Of a DNA stretch of 9,496 bases, positions 3,967 through 9,496 are shown in pieces; position 1 is the stretch's first letter; each line of letters opens with the position of its first letter. Both the position numbers and the translations under genes were made by a program. Source of the stretch: DATESZ01 sp035283845 (lineage in GTDB: Bacteria; Desulfobacterota; Syntrophia; Syntrophales; JACQWR01); assembly GCA_035283845.1 (NCBI GenBank), contig DATESZ010000177.1, positions 1-9,496 of the forward strand, written 5' to 3'. The notes below the pieces were generated by a model. It saw only the letters and a program-made list of their open reading frames with translations, did no database searches and was not told the DNA's origin.

Positions 3967-6114
3967 TTATTTTCTTATCCTTTCCACGGAGATAACTTTG
4001 CTCAGTTTTTTTATGGCCGCAACCACCTCGTTAAACAACGCTAAATCACTCACATCTATAGTAAAATCGCAAATAGCCTGATTGTCAGAATTTGTGTTCA
4101 CTTCGGCGTGCCTGATGTTTACATCGAGGGCGGTTATGGCAGAGCTGATCTCGGCAAGCACTCCCTTGTAGTCAACGGAAATTACTCTCACGTTCACCGG
4201 ATAGGTTTTCTTTTCCTTGATACTCCATTCCACCTCCACCACGCGTTCGGGATCCATCCCCCGGATAACCGGACAATCGGCGGCATGAATGATAATTCCC
4301 CTGCCCCTCGATACATAACCGAGTATTTCGTCTCCCGGTACGGCGTCACAACATTTGGCGAATCGCACCATCAAGTCCTCAATGCCCGTAAGGGAAATGC
4401 CTGGTGCAGATGGGGATAGGGACTTCTTTTTCTTTTTTTCCGCACTTTCTTCTTCTTCTTTCTTTCGCTCTTCTTCAGGCAAAAAATGGTGGGCCACATA
4501 TTTAGGAGATAATTTACCATAGCCCACAGATAGAAACAGACTATCGAGCGAATCGATAGAATTCTCGGAAAATAATTTCTTCATTTCTTCCGACTTGGCG
4601 GCCGAAGCGAATTTCAGGTGCTGTCTTCTGAACTCCTTTTCCAGCAGCTCCCTGCCTAAGGCAAGGCTTTTTCCCCTTTCTTCGGCCTTTATCCAACCCC
4701 TGATCTTGGATATGGCCTTGGAGGTCACGACAAATTTCAACCAGTCCTTGCTGGGTTTATGTCCTGTCTGGGTTATAATCTCCACCGTATCCCCATTCCT
4801 CAAGGCATATTTGAGAGGAACAATGCTCCTGTTTACCTTGGCCCCGACACATTGATGGCCCACATCCGTATGAACCGTGTAGGCAAAGTCTATGGGCGTC
4901 GCCCCCTTTGGGAAAGACTTTACCTCCCCCTTGGGAGTGAATACATAGACTTCATCGGGGAAAAGGGACATTTTCAAGTTGGACATAAACTCCCGGGGGG
5001 ATTCCAAATCTTGATGCAAATCCAATAAATCCCGGAGCTTTTTGATCTGTTTCTCATCCTCGGAAGGATAGACGCCTCCCTCTTTGTAGCGCCAGTGCGC
5101 AGCGATGCCTTCTTCAGCCCAGTCGTGCATCTCCCTTGTTCTGATCTGAATCTCCACGCGCTCGCCATAGGGGCCGATAACTGTCGTGTGGAGAGAGCGA
5201 TAATTATTGGCCTTCGGCATCCCGATATAATCCTTGAAACGGCCGGGAACGGGTTTCCAGAGGGCATGGATAACGCTCAATACCTCATAACAGGACCTGT
5301 CGCTGCCGGAATCAAGGATAACACGAAAAGCGGTAAGGTCATAAACCTCGTCGAAGTTGAGGCGCTGTTCTTTCATTTTTTTATGAATGCTGAAAAAATG
5401 TTTTGCCCTTCCCTCCACTTCGGCCCGGATGCCTGATTTTTCCAGCTCCTTACTGATAATACCTTTCACTTCCCCTGTATATTGCTCTCTTTCTTCCTTC
5501 TTCTTGGCAACCCGTTTTTCCAGTTCATTGTAGGCATCAAAATCGAGACACCGGAATGACAGGTCTTCCAGCTCCATCTTCATCCAGTTGATGCCCAGCC
5601 TGTTGGCTAAGGGGGCGTATATCTCCATGGTCTCTTTGGCAATGAATTGCTGTCTTTCCGGCGCCTGAAAATCGAGGGTTCTCATATTGTGGATTCTGTC
5701 GGCCAAGCGCACTAAAAGTATCCTGATGTCTTCAGACATGGCCAGCATCATTTTTCGGAAATTCTCCGCCTGGCGTTCCTCCTGGCTCCCGAAACTGATC
5801 TTGCTGATTTTGGTCAACCCGTCCACAAGAAAAGCCACTTCCTTCCCGAAGGCTTCCTCAATCTCCCCCATGGTCGCCAATGTGTCTTCCACCGTGTCAT
5901 GGAGTAAACCTGTCACAATAGCTGCCATATCCATCTTCATATCGGTTAGTATGCCGGCAACTTCCAGGGGATGGGTAAGATAAGGTTCGCCGCTGAGACG
6001 CACCTGTCCCTGATGGACGGTGGCGGAGTAGATATAGGCCTTCTCTATCATTTCCAGATCCGTCGCTGGAAGAAAGGTCTGCGCCTTATCCAGAATGTCC
6101 GTGATGCGCAGCAT
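3967..6114 (-). CDS. relA/spoT: Bifunctional (p)ppGpp synthetase/hydrolase, long RSH protein
   Basis: Makes and degrades the alarmone (p)ppGpp, the stringent-response signal of starvation. The 715-residue length is normal for long RSH enzymes. Domains in order: HD hydrolase about 25-145, with His48, His72-Asp73 and Asp139 all present; synthetase about 235-345, with RFKD (292-295), YRSLHT (305-310) and EIQIRT (321-326); TGS about 388-448; a helical region; a zinc-finger/CC region with Cys588-Cys589 and Cys614; ACT domain about 640-715. RFKD is the RxKD form found in bifunctional enzymes rather than the ExDD of monofunctional RelA, and the HD residues are intact, so both activities are expected. 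A very charged stretch (545-566, mostly Glu and Lys) links the helical and zinc-finger parts. The ATG is 6 bp after the proS stop, with no clear ribosome binding site, suggesting translational coupling to proS. Confidence 0.95.
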   Translation of the reverse strand: MLRITDILDKAQTFLPATDLEMIEKAYIYSATVHQGQVRLSGEPYLTHPLEVAGILTDMKMDMAAIVTGLLHDTVEDTLATMGEIEEAFGKEVAFLVDGLTKISKISFGSQEERQAENFRKMMLAMSEDIRILLVRLADRIHNMRTLDFQAPERQQFIAKETMEIYAPLANRLGINWMKMELEDLSFRCLDFDAYNELEKRVAKKKEEREQYTGEVKGIISKELEKSGIRAEVEGRAKHFFSIHKKMKEQRLNFDEVYDLTAFRVILDSGSDRSCYEVLSVIHALWKPVPGRFKDYIGMPKANNYRSLHTTVIGPYGERVEIQIRTREMHDWAEEGIAAHWRYKEGGVYPSEDEKQIKKLRDLLDLHQDLESPREFMSNLKMSLFPDEVYVFTPKGEVKSFPKGATPIDFAYTVHTDVGHQCVGAKVNRSIVPLKYALRNGDTVEIITQTGHKPSKDWLKFVVTSKAISKIRGWIKAEERGKSLALGRELLEKEFRRQHLKFASAAKSEEMKKLFSENSIDSLDSLFLSVGYGKLSPKYVAHHFLPEEERKKEEEESAEKKKKKSLSPSAPGISLTGIEDLMVRFAKCCDAVPGDEILGYVSRGRGIIIHAADCPVIRGMDPERVVEVEWSIKEKKTYPVNVRVISVDYKGVLAEISSAITALDVNIRHAEVNTNSDNQAICDFTIDVSDLALFNEVVAAIKKLSKVISVERIRK

Positions 6115-6120
6115 GGTTGT

Positions 6121-7833
6121 TCAGCTTTCCCGATCAACAAAAGCAACAATATAATCCGGCGCCTCGGCAAGAGGGACGACACTCACTCCGCCGGTCTTTC
6201 TTTCTCGCACTTCCACCTTGCCCTCGGCCAGTTTTTTGGGGCCTATCGTCACGCGGAGAGGCAGGCCGATCAAATCGGCATCGGCAAACTTCACCCCTGC
6301 CCTTTCATCTCTGTCGTCAAAAATGACTTCCACGCCCCTTTCAGAAAGTTCTCTGTAAAGCCCCTCGGCAACATCGGCAAGCGGTTTCTCCTTCATATTT
6401 ACCGGCGTAATAATCACATGATAAGGGGCAATCGGCATGGGCCATATGATGCCCTGTTCGTCGTGGTTCTGTTCAATACTGGCGGCAACCGTCCTCCCGA
6501 TCCCGATACCGTAACAGCCCATGATCATCGTCTGTTCCCTGCCGTTCATATCCAGATAAACCGCCTTCATTGCCTTGCTGTACTTTGTCCCCAGCTTGAA
6601 AACATGCCCTACTTCGATTCCCCGGGCAAGTTTGAGGGCATTCCCACAGCGGGCACAGGGGGCAGCCTCTCTCGCAAACCTTAAATCGGCAAAGTCCTTG
6701 ATTTCAAAATCCCGTCCTGTGTTTACGTTTTCTAAATGGTAATCTTCACGGTTGGCCCCCGTCACAAAATTGGTCATATTCATAACGGAATAATCGGCAA
6801 TGATTTTTCCCTTGAGACCCACGGCGCCGGCAAAGCCGCGGGGAGCACCGGTTACATCGCGGATCATGGCATCGTCAGCCAGGGCAAGAGACGTACATTC
6901 AAGGTAATTTTTAACTTTGATTTCGTTAATTTCCTCGTCTCCCCGCACCAATACGACCACTGGTGCACCATCGGCATTAAAAACCATCGTCTTTACCAGT
7001 TTGTCGGAAGAAACCTTGAAAAAGTTGCTGACCTCTTCTATGGTCTTCATCTGAGGCGTATAGACCTCCTGAAGTGGCAGCGCTGTCCCGCTACCCATCT
7101 CCCTGCGCTCTGGTCCTGAAACCTCTGCTTTTTCCAGATTAGCGGCATATTCACAGTTGCTGCAGAAAACTAGGCCGTCTTCACCGGAATCGGCAATTAC
7201 CATAAACTCATGGGAAAAACTCCCGCCGATGTTTCCTGAGTCAGCTTCCACCGCCCTGAATCGGAGACCGCATCTCTCGAATATGCTTTGGTAGGCAGTG
7301 TGCATTTTCCCGTAGGTGATCTCTGCGCCCTCTTCATCGGCATCGAAACTATAGCCGTCTTTCATAGTAAACTCGCGGCAGCGCATAACACCGAAACGCG
7401 GTCTGATTTCATCACGGAATTTTGTTTGGATCTGATAGATATTCCTGGGAAGCTGGCGATAGGTCTTGATCTCGTGACGGACAAGATCGGTTATCACCTC
7501 TTCATGGGTCGGGCCGAGGCAATAGTCGCGTTCATGACGATCCTTGAAGCGAAGCAGTTCTTTTCCGTAAAGCTCCCACCGCCCAGACTCCTGCCAGAGT
7601 TCCGCCGGTTGCACTAAGGGCATGAAAACCTCCTGCGCGCCGGCTCTGTTCATCTCTTCCCTGACGATCTGTTCCACCTTGCGTACAACCCGGTATCCCA
7701 GAGGAAGATAGGAATAAATACCGCTCGTCAATTTTCTGATCATTCCCGCCCGGATCATAAGCTGATGACTTACCGTCTCCGCATCGGCAGGGATTTCCCG
7801 CACCGTGGGCAGGAACATCTCGGAGTAACGCAT
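6121..7833 (-). CDS. proS: Prolyl-tRNA synthetase, bacterial type with editing domain
   Basis: Charges tRNA-Pro with proline in the cytoplasm. The 570-residue length is normal for the bacterial form. Class II features: GPTHEE (107-112), motif 2 FRDEIRPRFGVMRCREF (139-155) and motif 3 GCYGIGIGR (439-447). Between motifs 2 and 3 lies the insertion (editing) domain, about 225-385, which clears mischarged Ala-tRNA-Pro; it includes KTMVFNADGAPVVVLVRGD. A CARCG pair at 393-396 precedes the conserved GHVFKLGTKYS. The C-terminal anticodon-binding domain covers about 470-570 (FDDRDERAGVKFADADLIG). The start ATG is preceded by a perfect GGAGGT at short spacing. It is followed 6 bp later by relA/spoT. 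A tRNA-Pro gene lies downstream in the same gene string. The upstream spacer with ispG contains a palindromic repeat element that may affect its expression. Confidence 0.97.
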   Translation of the reverse strand: MRYSEMFLPTVREIPADAETVSHQLMIRAGMIRKLTSGIYSYLPLGYRVVRKVEQIVREEMNRAGAQEVFMPLVQPAELWQESGRWELYGKELLRFKDRHERDYCLGPTHEEVITDLVRHEIKTYRQLPRNIYQIQTKFRDEIRPRFGVMRCREFTMKDGYSFDADEEGAEITYGKMHTAYQSIFERCGLRFRAVEADSGNIGGSFSHEFMVIADSGEDGLVFCSNCEYAANLEKAEVSGPERREMGSGTALPLQEVYTPQMKTIEEVSNFFKVSSDKLVKTMVFNADGAPVVVLVRGDEEINEIKVKNYLECTSLALADDAMIRDVTGAPRGFAGAVGLKGKIIADYSVMNMTNFVTGANREDYHLENVNTGRDFEIKDFADLRFAREAAPCARCGNALKLARGIEVGHVFKLGTKYSKAMKAVYLDMNGREQTMIMGCYGIGIGRTVAASIEQNHDEQGIIWPMPIAPYHVIITPVNMKEKPLADVAEGLYRELSERGVEVIFDDRDERAGVKFADADLIGLPLRVTIGPKKLAEGKVEVRERKTGGVSVVPLAEAPDYIVAFVDRES

Positions 7834-7857
7834 GACACCTCCAATAAGAAAAGGATA

Positions 7858-8024
7858 CAGAACCCAGGAGCCAGAATTCAGAAGATTTTATTTTTATATG
7901 AAAATGCCCCCCTCCCTGTATCCCTCCCCCTCGACGGGGGAGGGAGGGGTGGGGGTGATTTTCATCCTTCGTTGTGCCCACCCCGGGCATGGGAGTTATT
8001 CTGAATACTGGATTCCGGATTCTG
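7858..8024. mobile_element. MITE-like repeat element with inverted ends and central palindrome
   Basis: Seen: a 27-bp segment at 7858-7884 matches the reverse complement of 7998-8024 at 21 of 27 positions, so the 167-bp unit has diverged inverted ends. Inside is the long palindrome 7898-7965. The unit fills the ispG-proS spacer and reaches into the ispG C-terminus, leaving only the proS ribosome binding site outside. Small non-coding elements with inverted ends fit the MITE/REP class. Mobility, a parent transposase and a target duplication are not shown; no clear duplication is visible. Confidence 0.45.
7898..7965. repeat. Long GC-rich imperfect palindrome with G-quadruplex motifs on both strands
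   Basis: The central perfect stem TCCCTCCCCC/GGGGGAGGGA (7921-7930 and 7936-7945) has a 5-nt loop. The outer arms ATGAAAAT (7898-7905) and ATTTTCAT (7958-7965) are also perfect, with C/G-rich segments pairing imperfectly between them. The plus strand at 7936-7955 has four G-runs separated by single bases. The minus strand over 7907-7930 also has four G-runs with loops of 1, 5 and 1. The ispG stop codon (7962-7964) lies in the outer arm. It may act as a partial terminator, an RNA-stability hairpin or a dispersed repeat. Confidence 0.7.
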
Positions 8025-9092
8025 CTGGTTTTCAGTCAAGTTATTAATTTCCTTCAGCAATACATCAACAAAATCTTCTTCTTTGACTTTCCTTATCTTT
8101 TGTCCTTTCATGAACAGGAAGCCGAAACCGCGGCCGCCCGCAATGCCTATGTCCGCCTCTGCTGCCTCGCCAGGCCCGTTAACTGCACATCCCATAAGGG
8201 CAATTTTCAGATAGGTTTTCATGCCGGCTAACCTTTTTTCAACCTCTTCCGCAAGCTTCAGCACATCAATCTCACAGCGACCGCAGGCGGGACAGGCGAT
8301 AATATCCGGTCCGACTTTCCTGACACCAAGGGCGCGCAGGATGCTATAGGCTACCCGCACCTCTGAAACAGGATCTCCCGTAATCGACACCCTTATTGTA
8401 TCGCCGATACCCTCATAAATGAGGAAACCTATACCGATAGAAGATTTAACAGCGGAATTGACGATGGTGCCCGCCTCCGTCACGCCAAGATGCAGCGGAT
8501 AGGAACATTTCTCGGCAATGGTTCGATAGGCTTCAATGACGGTGGCAACGTCGGACGACTTAAGGGAAAGCTTGATAGCCGTAAAATCCATATCTTCCAG
8601 GAGGGCGATGTTCCGCAAAGCGCTTTCCACAAGAGCGGCGGCTGTGGGCCCGCCATACCTGATAAAAATGTCCTTTTCCAGGGAGCCGGCATTAACCCCG
8701 ATACGTATTACCGTACCCCTTTCTTTTGCCAACCTGACAATTTCCCTGATTTTTTCTTTTCCCATGTTGCCTGGATTGATTCTCAGGCCATCAACACTCT
8801 GGCCGATAGCCGCCAGTGCGAGGCGATAATCGAAATGGATATCCGCAATCAGTGGTATCGAGATATTCTTTTTTATCTCCGCCAGAACGGCCGCCGCATC
8901 CATATCAGGAACGGCAACCCTGACGACTTCGCAACCGGCGACTTCGAGCGCCCTTATCTGGGACAGGGTAGCCTGAATATCCCGTGTATCGGTGCAGGTC
9001 ATGGATTGCACAACTATCGGGGCGCCGCCGCCGATTCGAAGGCCGCCCAAGGTGATTGGATTCGTTTGCTTTCTCTTGATTATTTTGTCCAA
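7962..9092 (-). CDS. ispG: 4-hydroxy-3-methylbut-2-enyl diphosphate synthase (flavodoxin/ferredoxin)
   Basis: Catalyses the reductive ring opening of methylerythritol cyclodiphosphate to HMBPP in the non-mevalonate isoprenoid pathway, using a [4Fe-4S] cluster. Seen: the N-terminal TIM-barrel signature GGGAPIVVQSMTCTDTRD (21-38), VRVAVPD, DIHFDYRLA and RINPGN. The C-terminal iron-sulfur domain has CPACGR (Cys267 and Cys270), MGCAVNGPGE (Cys302 and Glu309) and GIAGGRG. The start is TTG: an in-frame stop lies six codons upstream and no ATG or GTG intervenes; GGGTG lies 5 nt before it. Length is 376 residues. The core ends near residue 355, and the last 20 or so residues (from QQNPESS) are unlike the family and are encoded by the repeat element at 7858-8024. 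A promoter candidate precedes the gene. proS follows 128 bp downstream. Confidence 0.95.
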   Translation of the reverse strand: MDKIIKRKQTNPITLGGLRIGGGAPIVVQSMTCTDTRDIQATLSQIRALEVAGCEVVRVAVPDMDAAAVLAEIKKNISIPLIADIHFDYRLALAAIGQSVDGLRINPGNMGKEKIREIVRLAKERGTVIRIGVNAGSLEKDIFIRYGGPTAAALVESALRNIALLEDMDFTAIKLSLKSSDVATVIEAYRTIAEKCSYPLHLGVTEAGTIVNSAVKSSIGIGFLIYEGIGDTIRVSITGDPVSEVRVAYSILRALGVRKVGPDIIACPACGRCEIDVLKLAEEVEKRLAGMKTYLKIALMGCAVNGPGEAAEADIGIAGGRGFGFLFMKGQKIRKVKEEDFVDVLLKEINNLTENQQNPESSIQNNSHARGGHNEG

Positions 9093-9126
9093 GGAAACAC
9101 CCAGAAATTAAGCCGATTTTTTTGTA

Positions 9127-9156
9127 AATATAACATGAATGCGCACAGGCAGGCAA
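9127..9156 (-). promoter_or_regulatory. Sigma70-like promoter candidate for ispG
   Basis: On the minus strand, TTGCCT (9151-9156) is followed after 18 bp by TATATT (9127-9132), each with 4-5 of 6 consensus matches. Transcription would begin near 9120, about 28 nt before the TTG start of ispG. The spacer includes the 14-bp sequence shared with 881-894. The rest of the 139-bp gap is AT-rich, with no gene visible. Confidence 0.45.
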
Positions 9157-9231
9157 TGTGTAATTTACCCTATGCTTTTCTTTATATTGTAGATCAAATG
9201 AATATCGTGATAATAAAGCGGATCTTCCATT

Positions 9232-9496
9232 TTAGTTTTGTGATATTTTCGGTGTAAGTCGTTGATGTTGTTTTCTTTTACATCCATCGGTAAGTTTTTT
9301 CCTGGTGGCTACATGTATCTGTCTCAAGGGAAGGACATCCGGGAGGCGGACACCGGCAGCCAGAAGGAGTTTTTCACTTAAACCGACAGGCCGGGGTACC
9401 TTTTGGCAGGTGACATCGCCGATCGTGATTTCCACACCCCGCAAAGATCCTAACTCATCGATCCCTTCAGCGACAGTGATATCCATATCCTGCCAA
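9232..9496 (-). CDS. Unrecognised protein, C-terminal part (may extend past window edge)
   Basis: The minus-strand frame is open to the window edge. An ATG at 9486 is preceded by AGGAT at very short spacing, so either an 84-residue protein or the end of a longer one is possible. Codon choice looks coding (mostly G or C in third position) until the last 15-20 residues, which are Lys/Arg/Gln-rich. Visible segments include EGIDELGSLRGVEITIGDV and VRLPDVLPLRQIHVATRKKL. There are no membrane segments or catalytic motifs that I recognise. Many relatives have rseP before ispG, but this tail does not look like the membrane protease RseP. It runs in the same direction as ispG, 139 bp upstream. Confidence 0.5.
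   Translation of the reverse strand, partial: WQDMDITVAEGIDELGSLRGVEITIGDVTCQKVPRPVGLSEKLLLAAGVRLPDVLPLRQIHVATRKKLTDGCKRKQHQRLTPKISQN

Noticed and set aside
5971..6684. Plus-strand open frame (237 codons) opposite relA start and proS end
   Set aside because: It spans two well-supported genes on the other strand, has no ribosome binding site or motif, and is a shadow frame.
8490..9257. Long plus-strand open frame (255 codons) opposite ispG
   Set aside because: It lies fully antisense to a strongly conserved ispG, has no family character, and is explained by the codon bias of the opposite strand.

Overview
The window joins a bacterial housekeeping operon on the minus strand (about 2397-9496) to the degraded right end of an integrated phage-like element on the plus strand (about 1-2390). 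Gene content and order (ispG, proS, relA/spoT, amidase, rdgB, tRNA-Pro), mid-range GC and protein style suggest a Desulfobacterota/deltaproteobacterial genome, perhaps a syntroph-like lineage. That placement is inference only.

Element region, left to right. First comes a replication-initiator gene of the phage O type, truncated at the window edge. Its middle carries a cluster of inverted repeats and an AT-rich stretch that looks like an internal, lambda-style replication origin. Next are two small overlapping reading frames that may be one frameshifted gene with a zinc-finger-like CxxC. A 122-bp intergenic stretch with a dyad and an extended -10 follows, then two small excisionase-like helix-turn-helix genes. 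Last is a tyrosine-recombinase (integrase) gene with an intact N-terminus and an intact C-terminal active-site segment but no middle. It ends in a hairpin terminator 15 bp from the 3' end of a tRNA-Pro gene, which is the usual arrangement for an element inserted at a tRNA 3' end. With its integrase broken, the element is probably immobile.

Housekeeping region, in transcription order (right to left). An unrecognised gene is cut by the window edge. It is followed by ispG (isoprenoid biosynthesis, TTG start), a compact repeat-rich spacer, proS (prolyl-tRNA synthetase), a bifunctional relA/spoT ((p)ppGpp synthetase/hydrolase), an exported N-acetylmuramoyl-L-alanine amidase, rdgB/ITPase with no canonical start codon, and tRNA-Pro(UGG), whose 5' end overlaps the rdgB stop codon. 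Prolyl-tRNA synthetase and a proline tRNA thus lie in the same gene string.

I see no CRISPR array, restriction, toxin-antitoxin or recognisable defence system. The most notable items are the putative origin inside the O-like gene; the MITE-like palindromic repeat between ispG and proS, which carries G-quadruplex motifs on both strands and appears to have lengthened IspG; and the rdgB/tRNA-Pro overlap.
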